Part shown: piece by piece, positions 22,054 through 33,208 of the stretch
How the letters are laid out: every line of letters begins with the position of its first letter
Numbering within the stretch: position 1 is the stretch's first letter
Assembly (NCBI GenBank): GCA_947462335.1
Contig: OX381714.1
Coordinates: forward strand, 17,270,618 to 17,334,617
Direction of reading: 5' to 3'
Source of the DNA: Harmothoe impar
Lineage: Eukaryota; Annelida; Polychaeta; Phyllodocida; Polynoidae
DNA length: 64,000 nucleotides
Position numbers and translations under genes: made by a program
Notes under the pieces: generated by a model
What the model saw: only the letters and a program-made list of their open reading frames with translations
What the model was told of the DNA's origin: nothing
Databases searched by the model: none

Positions 22054-25000
22054 CTAGACCTGCTCCTCCTGCTCCTCCTGCTCCTCCTGCTCCTCCTGCT
22101 CCTCCTGCTCCTCCTGCTCCTCCTGCTCCTCCTCCTCCAGCTCCTGATATCCATTGGCAACAACGCCAAGTTTGTGTTTGGGGAGGGCATACAGCAGAGT
22201 TCTCCAGAAGTTGCGTTCTTCTTTAATGACATATGAGGTAGTGCGAAAATATGTAGCATGAGATATCTGAAGGTTTTCTACATCCAGATCAGTATCTTTG
22301 ATAGTTATAAGGTTATTTGTACCTTTCTCAATGTCTAACTGCATGGCCATTGTGAACTCATACATACCAAAGTCACTCTCCTTGTAGTTCATTGAGTAAA
22401 AGGCAAGCATTTTCTTGCTCTTTGCTATACACTCACATATATTGTCAATGATGTTCTTCCCTGCCAGAAAGTGAACACGGTGAAAGCACACTTTAAACCC
22501 ACGGTTTTCCAACTCAGGAATCAAGTATTCTCCTGCATACTCCTCATCTTCATTAGCATAACTTACAAACACATCAAACTCTTTAGCATCATCAACTTCC
22601 TCATTCAATTCAGCAGGCTCCCATTGTATTCTTTCATGGCCCCTTACTCCCCGCTTGAATTTGATAACACATAGAAGGGGAAGACATATGAGTAGGAAGG
22701 CAGCCATCCCTCCAACAATTGCTACTGCAGGAGATGGTTTTGACACCATGGGGCACATCATAATGTTGTCAACTTCTATTATTGGCTTGCCTCGCGTATT
22801 TGAAGGCAAAAAACATCTAACGTTATACAAATCTTTGATATTTCCATGATTCTTAACTAACCAGTCCTTCATGATTAGAGTCTTACAGTCACACACCCAG
22901 GGATTGTTACCCAGCCTCAGCTCTGCTCCAGGGGCTAGTGTGAGAGCGGTTATGTTTTCCGGAAGGCGCTCTAAGTGGTTATTGTCAAAGTACACCCTAG
23001 AGGCATCACTTAGAGCCAACAGAGCATCCAAGGTGACAATTTTAATCACATTATTACTAAATATAGCTTCTGCAACTTCTTTCAGATAAGTTCTGTATGA
23101 GACTGTCTCAATTCTTGTTTTCTCCCATTCAAGATAATATGAATATTGATTTGTTGGCAGAGGTGGCAATTCAGTGGGCAGGTCTGCACTGTTATACCCT
23201 GAACAGATCACACTGAGGTTCATAGATTGTGGGGTATCATAACACAAACAGCCTTCTGGGCATTTCTTGGATATATTACAGACAAACCTGTCTAATGGTA
23301 TAGATGCAGGATTCAAGCCCTTCAATTCATATGGTTCGTGACATGTGACACCTGTTAATAGGTTATTTGTGTCGTGACTATCAATAGCTGCATAAATATC
23401 GTAATCCACACAGTCGCATACAAGTGGGTTGTTAGTAAAATTGAAAAGTGGTAGACATTGCTGGATTTCATCAGTTTCATTAACTTTAAGATTCCACCCT
23501 TTGAATACATCCATGATATGGTTAATATTGTTACTTTCCATGAAAAACAGCCCATTTGGCATAGAATATAGACTTCTGCACGAAGCTAATGGTGCTCTCG
23601 CAGAGTTTGAAAATGTTGATAAGCTATTGTTAGAAGCATACACTTGGGTGGCTGGACTATTGCATATACGAGGCCATGACTCCATAGTATGCAGATTATT
23701 GTTTTCCAAATTCACATAGCGAAGATTTTTACAGCTTTTGAAAACACCTAATTCTATAAAACTTAAGTTGTTACTATTGAGAAAGACCTCCTGCAGCCCT
23801 TCAAGCCCTGAGAATGCCTCATATTCAAGAGTAGATATTTCATTGTATGCTAACCCAAGTGAAGAAAGCCACTTGAGATTATTGAGGCAGAATGGTACTG
23901 TCTTTATATGATTATGATTCAGCATCAGGGAAAACACCGCCGTGAGATTACATGGCACAATTTTTAAGTTGTTATAATTTAAATGTAAAACCAGCAGTTT
24001 TCTCATGCCACTGAGATCACATTCTATTGTTTGCAAGTTATTATGGCTCATGTCTAGCAACCGAATTCCAGTATTTGATAACTCACAGGGGAGTGTCTCA
24101 AAACTATTGTAACTCATATTCAAATCTAATCCATGTGTATCTGAGAATTGACAATTTATATCCTGCATTCTGTTATGACTCAGATCTAAAATCCATCCAT
24201 TAAAAGTTATCAGGTTGCAGGGAAATGTCACAATGTCGTTGTAGGTAAGATTAATGACAAACTCGAAGTTAATGAAATCTGGCAAACTACAAGGTACTCT
24301 ATGTATCTGATTGTGATTAAAATCTAAAATGTTCAGATTTTCCTGAGGTGACAAATTACATGGCATAGTGGCAAATTTGTTAAAACTCAAATCCAAAGAA
24401 TCCAAGGCTACCATTTTTGACAAATTGCATTCCAGGTTTTCCATCAGATTGTGGTGCATCTGGATTACGTGTACCGTAGGGGACATCAGCATATCACAGG
24501 TTACAACCTTCAGGTAATTCCAACTGAGATCCAACATCTGCAGTGTTGGTAAACTACCGAGGCAGCTTGGTGCGGCGGTTAGCTTATTGTCTCTCAGGTC
24601 TAACAGTTGTAGAGAAAATAAATTGGTAAACGTACATGTCATTACTTCAATATCATTATTGCTGAGATGAAGCATGGTCAAATTTGGCAATATTGAAATA
24701 TTAAAGTGGACAGCTGATAAGTGATTGTTACTTAAATCTAAAATCAGCAGTTCTGACATGTTAAATGTGTTACATGATATAGTCTCTATTTGGTTATAGC
24801 TGAGATTTAGGTAGAGTAAATTTGGCATTACTGACAGGTTACACGGGAATGCCTTTAGCTGGTTATGGGTCATGTTCAGGACTTGAAGTGCGGTACTTGA
24901 CAGATTACATGGGACTGTCTTTATGAGATTGTAGCTAAGGTCTACCGTCTTTAAACCTGGGGCGTCACCTTTCACACAAGGTACTGCCCTCATGCTGTTG

Positions 25001-25214
25001 TAGCTGTAGTCTATGTAAGACACCACTGAATTACCCTGGAAACTCATGAGGTCTGTTTCTATGTTATTGTGACTAACATTCAGAACAGCTATTATTGCTT
25101 CGTCAAAGTTATCACAGGACAATCTTTTGATAGAATTCCCACTAAGATCAAGGTACACCAATGGGAGGATTTGGGATATTGCTGTACATGGTACACTAGA
25201 CAGATTTACATATC
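22054..25214 (-). pseudogene. Toll-like receptor, main part lacking its N-terminus (LRRs, LRRCT, LRRNT, LRRCT, TM, TIR)
   Basis: Open from just after a TGA at 25215-25213 to the stop at 22054; there is no ATG start. The first residues (VNLSSVPC ... LVYLDLSGNSI) match residues about 110-150 of the neighbouring N-terminal piece, so the signal peptide and first cysteine cluster are missing. About 20 LRRs of form LxLSxNxIxxxPCNL follow. Then come an LRRCT (NNPLVCDCVDYD), a second N-type cluster (CPEGCLCYD), further LRRs, an LRRCT (NNPWVCDC), a membrane helix (VAIVGGMAAFLLICLPLLCVI) and a TIR domain. Two cysteine clusters around a second LRR set is the multi-cluster architecture of Drosophila Toll. 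The BB loop reads HFLAGK, with Ala where most TLRs have Pro. The tail is a Glu/Gln repeat. Innate-immune receptor by family; broken here unless the frame is restored. Confidence 0.85.
22061..22136 (-). repeat. 9-bp coding microsatellite (Glu-Glu-Gln) in the TLR tail
   Basis: Pure tandem ctcctgctc units give a C-terminal (EEQ)n run right after the TIR domain. The other TLR copy has only a short EHQDQDQEEE tail, so the run expanded after duplication. Confidence 0.9.
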
Positions 25215-26549
25215 ATTATAGGTGAGATTCAAAACCAAACTGTCTGCCATATCCGACAAGGAACAAGGCACGCTGCGTATCTGGTTATAGCTAAAATCTA
25301 AATAACGCAGATTTTCCTGAGGTGACATCTTACATGGTATGGTAACAAATCGATTATGACTCAAATCTAAAGATTGTAAATCGCTCATATTTGATAAATT
25401 GAATGCTATGTCCTCTAACTGATTGTAGCTCATCGAAACCCACTCCAATGTGGGAGACAGGAAAAGGTCACTTGTGACTACCTTAATTAAATTCCATCTG
25501 AGGTCTAATCTCAGTAGTGACCTTAAACCACTGAGCTGACGGGGAGCTGTCTTCAGATGATTGTTACTTAGGTCTAATTCTTGTAGAGTCAATAAACCAG
25601 TCATACTGCAGGGTATATCCTCTATATAGTTGTGGCCGAGATTAAGGTATTGCAGTCCTGATAACTTTGAAATATCACAATGAACCTTCCTAACATGGTT
25701 ATTACTCACATCCAAAACCTTCAAAGCTGACAAGTTGATTGTGCTATTGCTGCCACATAATATGGTGTCTATGTAGTTATAACTCAGATTCAGGTACAAT
25801 AAATGAGGTAATACTGACAGATTACAGGGCCAGGATGAAAGCCTGTTGTGGGCCATGTTAAGAGCCTGTAGTCTTATTCCTGTTAAATTACATGGGATTA
25901 CCTTTATGACATTGTAGCTTAGGTCAACGCTCTCTAGGAACAAGAGAGCCCCAATGCCACAGGGAAATCGACTCAACTTGTTAAAACTAAAATCTAGGTA
26001 AGAAAGCCCAAGGGACTGGTTTAACTGTAAAGGTTCGGCCGCTAGATTATTGTGACTTATATTCAGTGATATCAATAAACTTATTCCTACACTATCACAA
26101 ACAGGGGTCTGCAAAGCATTTTCACTGAGATCTAAATATGAGACATAGTCCGTGACTCTCCTGTTAAAATCTGATAGTATTTTACAAGGTAACCTAGAAA
26201 GGTTGGCACGAACAATCCTGTAACTGTGATGATAACAAGGTATTGTAAGTAGTTTATCCAGCTCCGTGGTGGGGTCAGTCAGGCAGTCTCTGATGGTCAA
26301 GGTAGTTGTGGGTTGCATTCCGGCAAGGGTTTCATCACAGGTGCACATGGTTGGGCAACATTCAGACTCTCCATCCCTCTGCTTCTCACTTACCATGGCG
26401 ATATTGGGGGTGTTGTTATATTCATGTCCATCTGTGCCCTTCCCTGAAGCCTTAATCAAGGTTCCTCCTGCAGGGTACACTGCCCCACTGCAGGAGTGAA
26501 GTGCTAGTGTGAGCACCAACATAGGAAGGGAAACTGCCTTTATCACCAT
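25206..26549 (-). pseudogene. Toll-like receptor, N-terminal part (signal peptide, LRRNT, about 12 LRRs), ends in premature stop
   Basis: The first plausible ATG is at 26549-26547, giving a signal peptide (MVIKAVSLPMLVLTLALHSC). An acceptor (ttttttttcag) about 60 bases upstream suggests a 5' UTR intron. A cysteine cluster (CCPTMCTCDE) and LRRs with the same PCNL pattern follow. It ends at NLTYNDM and TAA (25208-25206). The same residues occur inside the downstream piece (INLTYNDIVTFPC), followed there by more LRRs. So this N-terminus belongs to a paralogue that is cut off in mid-repeat and abuts the N-truncated copy in another frame. Confidence 0.85.
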
Positions 26550-26689
26550 CACAGTTTCCAAGATAGATGTTTCAACGTTGATTCGATTTGTAGAATGCCT
26601 TTACTGAAAAAAATAAATTGGGGTTCAGTTTAGTCCTAGACTTAATTAATTGACAAGTATATGATGTCATTACTTCAAAACAGGTTAAA

Positions 26690-26815
26690 TTAGTTTGCCC
26701 CCCCCCCCAAGAGGGGTCCAAATTTTTTTGCCCCCCCCGCCGGTCAAGGCGTCCACTTTTTTTGCCCCCCTCCTCAAACCCACCCCCCCCCCCCCGTTGT
26801 TAAAAAATGATCACT
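26690..26815. repeat. poly-C repeat element (copy 1)
   Basis: Runs of 7-15 C separated by aagaggggtccaaattttttt and ggtcaaggcgtcc, ending gttgttaaaaaatgatcactcac. The same make-up recurs at 40995, 42075 and 44105. Confidence 0.65.
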
Positions 26816-28112
26816 CACTAATTCTCCGTTTCTGAGAACCTGTTGCTGGACAACTGAATTGTGCCTTGGATTTTAGCCAAGCAGTACAGATTGCCCTTTA
26901 CCTGAGGGTATAAAGCGATAATTCTGGATTCTTTGTATGAGCGGCCATAGAGGTTCTGTCCACGGAATCTCTCGTGAGATTTAGGCAGTGTGACGATACA
27001 TCCACACGCCACAGCTTGCAAGGAACAAACTAAGTTGCGAGAGCAGAGCCAAGATCTCACGAGATTATTGGTGCCAATGTACACACAGCAGTTGTGGGAA
27101 CATGTCCGCACCAGTTAGGTCGCTATACCACCACCCGCAGACAGCCAGCGTCTGTGTTACGTAGGATGTCCTATTAGTAGTTTAACATCTAGGTTACCCT
27201 TTAAGTTGTCTCTAGTATTACTATGTTCCCATACATGATGTACCTACCGTCACTCTGTGTGTGTAATGTCAGGGGATGGAGAAGCGTAGTATCTTAGGCC
27301 ACAGTTGTGTACTGCACAGGGAGAATATTAAAGATGGCATACACACTTTTGGAAACTATACGTTGTCGTAAAATGACATGCATGCATATGCCACGACTGT
27401 TGTGACGAATAGGACATTACCCCCAAACGGGTCAACTATGATGTGTCACCTGGTTGATAACTAGATCATGGCGCCGTCCTCATGTCACGTTTGTTGCCAA
27501 TGTTGCCAAACCGGCATTGTTAGCCTAGCATGACTTTAATTTAGGGAGTGTAGCTATTGCCCAATTGCACGGCGGCCCAGGTAGGGGGAATTCCTACCCA
27601 GGTAGGGGGAATTCCTGACTAGGCCCAGGCCAGGGAAGGGTAGGTCATACCCTTGCTGTTGTGGGGCAGCACCAGTACCGGGGACATTTATTTTGGAGGG
27701 CCTGCTTCATAAAATGTCTACAAAATCGTTAATAATTGCTCTTTTGATGCGACTAAAGAACCATAATTTTGTTTTAAGACTGAACACATTGTTTGTAACT
27801 TATCACAGAAACGACGGGTTTGGTGTCTCTCGACCACTATAGTTTTGCGTCAGTTTCGCTTGGGGACGCAGCGGCATGCAAGGCCGCGAAATAGGAGCGG
27901 CAGAGGTGCGATATCATTTTAAACACAGATGATGGCATGTTCCTACCGCAGTGGACTTACGGCTTACGCTTGACTAGAGAGTATAGTATAGCTCGGGCTC
28001 CAGTAGGGCGACTCAGATACCTGTGAAACGTGCCATTCTTTTCAATACTTTGTTCCAGAAAGGATCGCTACATTCCACCTCATTTTAGGTCTAGGGCAGT
28101 GTCGCCCTAAAT

Positions 28113-28396
28113 CCTGGGCTCCACTAAGGCGGCACAGGTACCTGGCGATCTATGTTAATGTTTTGATTTTCACATTTTGCTTCATTTCGCCTCATTTTGT
28201 GCCCCATTTCGCTTCATTTCGCGGCAGTGTCGCCCTATGTAACACTAGTAGCAGGGCGACAATCAGGGCGACACTGCCACGAAATGAAGCGGAATGAAGC
28301 ACAAAATGAGGCGAAATGATGTAAAATGAGGAAATCAAAACATAAAAAGAGATGGTCTCGTTTGCAGGTACCTGTGCCGTCCTAGTGCAGCCCAGG
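28113..28396. mobile_element. fold-back DNA element with inverted arms of about 120-130 bp
   Basis: Left end cctgggctccactaaggcgg and right end (complement) cctgggctgcactaggacgg start long arms that keep pairing through the cattttgcttcatttcgcctc blocks to a centre near 28240. Arms are about 85-90 percent alike by eye. No coding capacity. Confidence 0.85.
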
Positions 28397-29203
28397 CTAA
28401 TGATCAAGGTCACATGTGTTTTTATATATTTTGAAATTTATATACGAAAACAGTTACATATAAAACGTGATATGTAATACCTGAGTATACCTGTAAAACA
28501 AATTGAAATCTTAACATAATACATGTGATATGATTTGCATGCGAAACAACATACATGCTATACAGTGTAAAGTGAACATGATAAGTTTATGTAAGTCGGT
28601 GACCTAGTTTTTAGGATTTACCGGTAGTCTATAAAAGTCAGAGTCTATACCACAAGGGCGTAGGTGGGTGGAACAAAGCGTCCTCCTCGAGGCTGAAAAC
28701 AAGATGGACGGGTACGCACGTATCCATGACGTCATACACATGATGCGGGAGTCGCTCACCAGGTGGGGTGTGGGTAAAGTAGAATGTGTTCCATCTTTAG
28801 GCCCCAGGGGGCGAGTAGGAGGAGGAGTTATAGTTCAAACCTGGCCAGCAGGGGGAGGTACCATGCGTCCATCACATTATTACATCAATTTACAATTATG
28901 TCCAATGTATCGCCAGGTGCAGGCGGCTACTCCGGGCGAAGCTCATGCGAAACCAGGCGAAACATGCTGGAACAAAGCATAAAAAGACGGCCATGTCCCG
29001 CAGCTAGTAGTGTCGCTCTAGTGGAGTCAGGCCTTTTTCCGCATTACCAAGATGACCTGTGTACAGCGCCATGTTTATTGGTACCAGTGTATATCCTCTA
29101 ACCTCTAGCAACCAGCTCAGCCAAATCTCACATCCGAGATAAGGGTACAAACATTGTGTCAGTATTGTGAGTGTGTTGTACCTGGGCATTCCTTATGTCA
29201 CCT

Positions 29204-29276
29204 GTCCCTGATAGAGTAGTGGTTAGCATGGTGGATTCATGATTCAGAGGCCCTAAGCTCAAATCCCTGTTGCTGG
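29204..29276 (+). repeat. degenerate tRNA-like sequence (CAT anticodon), probably SINE-derived
   Basis: Segment gtagtggttagcatgg fits a pol III A box, and agctcaaatcc is a decayed B box (consensus GGTTCGAATCC). The arm tgga-ttcatga-ttca places CAT in the anticodon loop. Acceptor stem pairing is poor, so it is not a working tRNA-Met. Confidence 0.5.
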
Positions 29277-30243
29277 TGACTAGGGGGTTCACAATTGGTA
29301 CCAGTGCAACACATGGTGGCAGCACTGTATCCCGCTAGTGCGGAATAGCATACTCTGCATTAAAGTGCAGCATCTAGATTAGAATGCCGAATTTTGAATG
29401 AATAGTAGAGGGGATCTGGAAGAAGTGTAAATATTCAGTTTCACATGAAACTCGAGAACCTGTGGAAGTACTGTGACATGTGGATGTGAATTTGGAAATG
29501 AAGTCGCAAATCATCTAGAGTAGAGGTGTCGGTGGCCACTCTGTGCTACTATGCGTGAGTGAACCGTGATCCTTCAATCCCCTTGATTCACACTGGCTGG
29601 CTGGATTATGGGATAAAAACAGATAGTTGTGACTGATGTTCCCAGCTGATGCACCGATTTAACATATAAGTTGTGAAGCATTTTGGCTGTACTTTTATCA
29701 CATATCTATACTATTATAGCAAATGGCAATGCATGTTAATTAAAACCCCTTCACCACTGGGTTTCTTGTAACTCAATGCAATTTTATGCAATATATTGGC
29801 TTACCGCGTGGAAGGGGTTAATTAAGAACCCTGTGATGCGTTTCCTTCAAGTTATTGATGACTTGTATTTATCAGTAAATCCCAGTGCCTGGGAATACCC
29901 CTTCTACACGATGTCAGGTTACATCCAATATGAACTAAAATGCAAAACACTTGTAAGAATATTCAATTCCATCCTACCGTATTGACCATATAGGCTCCTC
30001 ATATGGGCGACACCATTGTTAGTATGCTTTAGTATGGTGGGAAATGACATGACTTTGTTAACCATAGCGACTTTCCGTCATATAAATTCCCATTGGTTCT
30101 AACGTTTTCAAACGTTGTATTAACAAACATTTCATCCAGTTTTGTGCCTCTTTTTGACTCGGGGCGTTCATAAATATATAAAGTCTATAATCTTATATAG
30201 ACCTGCAACTGTACTTCTTACAAAACACTTGTAGTTAAAATTT

Positions 30244-30512
30244 TGTAACAGGATAGTATTAAGCTATCCGGTATATAATTGTGGATAGGAGGGCGGGAAA
30301 CCGCCAGGTAACCTAGGACGCGGCGCATGCGCGTAAGTTCACCTCCGCCTTGCTGGTGGTGAGGAAGCCATTGTAAGATCCAGAGCCGGAACGAGTAGTA
30401 GCCAGCGTGGGAATTGTTGAAATTTGAACTTTATAGTTGTTATTTGTAATAAAAGGGCGGGTCCTATTGGACTTGGCTCAAGCCCAATTCTGTATCTTCT
30501 CATTATGTTGTC
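30244..30512 (+). other. possible solo LTR or orphan promoter with NRF-1 palindrome
   Basis: Starts TGTAACAGGATAG and ends TTGTCA. It holds a perfect GCGCATGCGC (30323-30332, the NRF-1 core) in a GC-rich island and an AATAAA at 30448-30453. No target duplication is obvious, so the LTR reading is weak. Confidence 0.3.
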
Positions 30513-31164
30513 ATATTATCATTGGTATTTAGACTACCGGTAAATAGGAACAGTATTATAGATAGTAAAAAGCAATCAATATAAATACGGCTAATGCTAT
30601 GATATACAGTAGTTGTAAAGACCAATATTCTGAATTATGTGCTGAACGATTTATTACTTTAATCACTATACAGGGTCACACGTGCTTGTGCATTACATGT
30701 CATCAACAATGTAGACTCCCGTTTATTTTATCACTAATAATGTTCACACAATAGGCACATTACTACATTCTATATACAAGACAACCCACTATTATAATGT
30801 GAAGCGATGACTAGTGACAAGATGAGCAAATGGCTCATGACTCAGATAATTTATGTACAATATCTATACACACATACCTTTATACATGCACTGTAAATAG
30901 TAAGTGTAGGTACACGGTATAATCTGCTGTAGATCTACAGAAAAATCTACTGTAGAATGGATTTACAGTAGAATCTACTGTAGATTTACAGTAGATTTTA
31001 CTGTTTACCGACAATGAACTGTATACCCACGGTAGAATATATACTGCACACGTGCAAAAATGGCAACTTACTTTTAACAGTGTGGAACCCCATATTTGCC
31101 TGCCAATAGAATAACCAACACCAGTTTTCTACAGTGGTTTGTTGGCCTATTTCTTCTCAATAAA

Positions 31165-31325
31165 GGTTTAAAAAAAATAAACACAAAGGAGCACTTGTTT
31201 TAGTCTGCTGATTAATTATTTACTTGTTGAATGTTGGCCGCATTCTACGGCCTCTTGGAATACAATGTTCAACTCATGAAATAACCAGTCAACAGACTAA
31301 AGCTCATGTACATTTATCCATGTAT
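31165..31325. repeat. fold-back MITE, same family as 62.2 kb
   Basis: aaacacaaaggagcacttgttttagtctg is mirrored by cagactaaagctcatgtacattt around a ggccgcattctacggcc centre. It matches 62166-62320 in layout and sequence. Confidence 0.75.
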
Positions 31326-31376
31326 CAAAGCATATCGACTGCATAATTTATAGATGGATATCCCCCCAGGCATTGC

Positions 31377-31613
31377 ATGGCTATAATGCTTTACCAGAAA
31401 TACATATTGTTAATTCTGTTGATAATATATACAGTTAGCAGTCTAGAGTCGGTATTGTACTGTCCTGCCAGTGATCTTCTACCTGATATGATCAAGTTGA
31501 ATAATATAAATTCTCTACTGTTAGAGGGAACCTCTATGGCTAATATCAGCGTCAATGTATATAGGGACAACTTGCCAAATCTAGCAGGTCAATTATCTGC
31601 TGTGCCACTGTAA
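31377..31613 (+). CDS. small secreted protein or N-terminal scrap of an LRR protein (78 aa)
   Basis: The ATG opens a clear signal peptide (YILLILLIIYTVSSLES). Then comes VLYCPASDLLPDM and an LRR-like pattern (INSLLLEGTSMANISVN ... LPNLAGQL) before a stop. The length is far too short for an LRR receptor, so this may be a truncated first exon or a pseudogene. Splicing at the 3' side was not resolved. Confidence 0.4.
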   Translation: MAIMLYQKYILLILLIIYTVSSLESVLYCPASDLLPDMIKLNNINSLLLEGTSMANISVNVYRDNLPNLAGQLSAVPL

Positions 31614-31832
31614 TACATTAATCATTAGCTGAATATATCACTGTGTCCTGATCAGCCATGTTTTACTGCATGGTGGCCAGCTGCTGAGGTCATGCTTTGA
31701 AAATAAATATCATGTCTTTCAAACAGAAACATACATTTGATATCAGTATATATAAAAATAGGAATAAACATATTTATAGCATGAACACATTCTGTACAAT
31801 GGAGATTATAATTATAATCAAAGTTCATGTTT

Positions 31833-33171
31833 TTAGTCTGAGATCCTGACCTTGTTGACCACCAGTCGTCTGTGTGAATAGGTCCTGGAGGGGATGTCGT
31901 AGTGCTCCCTCCAGGCGTAGTCACACACCCGTGCCATCAGCCCCCTCAGTTCACTCACGGCGTCCTCCGTGTTCCGAGCCGCCCCCACCTTCCGCACCAC
32001 CCCACTGCGCCGGTAGATGGCGCCCATGTCTCTGACAGAGAAGGGTGCCTGTCGTACATACAGCTTGCACCCCCTCTTCAACACCTTGTCCACCTGGTGT
32101 CTCAGTTTGTCCTTAGACAGCAGGGCGGCCTCCCACGACTGTCCTGTGAAGCCCTGCCTCACGGCCCCCAGTACTGGGACCTTATCGTGCTGCTCCGGTA
32201 GCTGGACGGCCACCTCGTACACAGCAGGTCTGCTGGTGCCCTGGCTGAAGGGCTGTCTGTGCCGCGCCCCTGGCCGCCCCTCCAGGCGCCCCTCCCAGCT
32301 GCTGGAGGAGGGTGTGTGGTGCTGGATGGCCCTCTTCCAGTGGGACCACTCCAGGTCGGCCAGCATGAAGTCCTCGGTGCCTGCCTCCTCCCGCAGCGCC
32401 TTCTCCAGCAGGTCTTTACGTGGTTTGTACGCCTGGAGGATACAGAACGGGTTGAGGTTAAGTTAGGTTGGAAATCAGAATAAGTAATAACCTGGCAACA
32501 AACTAATACCACCAATTGCTTCCAGGGTTCAACTTTAGGAGCGATAGGTACGGTTTAATTTGATTTCTAGGGGCAATATCAATGCTATATCATAGAGGTG
32601 AAATTTCGAATTAATTGAGTTGCCATTACCCCGATAGGAAAATGGTATTTTTGTAGGAAATGGGTTTAACATCCCCTTTCTCGAGACAAAGTTATTACAT
32701 CTATACTACATCACCAATATTCGAGATAGTAATAACTTTTATAAAATGTTATCTTCAACCACTACCTACCCTCTTGGCCCTCTTGGGGGCAGTGAGTCTG
32801 GCTGGCTTCTTCCGCCTCTTCTGCACGCCCCCTGTGGGGTCTCCATTCTCTGCTGCACGAGCTGCTCCCCGACCAGGGGCCGGAGCTGCTCCCTCCTCCT
32901 CCTCCTCCTCATCATGGTGTGCGGCACTTGTAGACGCCATCACCGACTCCAGGGACGCCGTGGAGGCTACGGAGGAGGCTGAGGAGATGGAGGAGAAGGA
33001 GTCAGACCTGGCTCGGGGCTGGGACCTCCTGGTGCCCACCCTGGAGGAGCTGCTGACCGAGCTGCTACTGGAGACGTCAGAGTCTGAGGGGTCTGAGGCG
33101 GTGCCCTTGACGCGCGGGGAGCGGCGGGAGCGGACGGTACCTGTGTAAGCCGTCTTATTGTGAGGTGCCAT
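31833..33171 (-). CDS. uncharacterised Ser/Arg/Glu-rich protein, two exons, 333 aa
   Basis: Exon 33171-32770 starts at an ATG in good context (gtaagATGG). Exon 32432-31833 joins in phase 0 across a GTAGGT donor and a tcctccag acceptor. The N-terminal half is disordered: basic-serine runs, a Glu block (DEEEEEEG) and a nuclear-localisation-like KRRKKPARLTAPKRAKR. The C-terminal half (about residues 140-333) is globular: AYKPRKDLLEKALREEAG, then VYEVAVQLPEQHDKVPVLG, a KVLKRGCKLYVR helix-strand, and a basic end. Spacing vaguely recalls GIY-YIG folds, but catalytic residues are not evident. The first exon is open upstream to 33208, so the start may be further out. Confidence 0.65.
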
Positions 33172-33208
33172 CTTACTGTAGGGGGTATGTTCTTCAGCTG
33201 CTGCACAA

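Larger units (their letters stand above)
26816..31376. other. repeat-rich intergenic region
   Basis: Holds the fold-back element 28113-28396, a tRNA-derived piece 29204-29276, a promoter or LTR-like block near 30244-30512, a palindromic cluster 30920-31010 and a fold-back element 31165-31325. An ATG frame at about 28704 (MDGYARIHDVIHMMRESLTRWG) in a locally GC-rich patch could be a first exon, but I cannot link it to anything. Confidence 0.6.

Noticed and set aside
26818..27111. 97-codon minus-strand frame upstream of the TLR
   Set aside because: No family resemblance; more likely 5' flank or untranslated exon.
29204..29276. Working tRNA-Met gene
   Set aside because: B box is decayed and the acceptor stem does not pair; kept only as a tRNA-derived repeat.
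31902..32515. Plus-strand frames of 74-149 codons opposite the 32 kb gene
   Set aside because: Antisense shadows of the minus-strand exon, which has splice sites in phase and protein-like composition.
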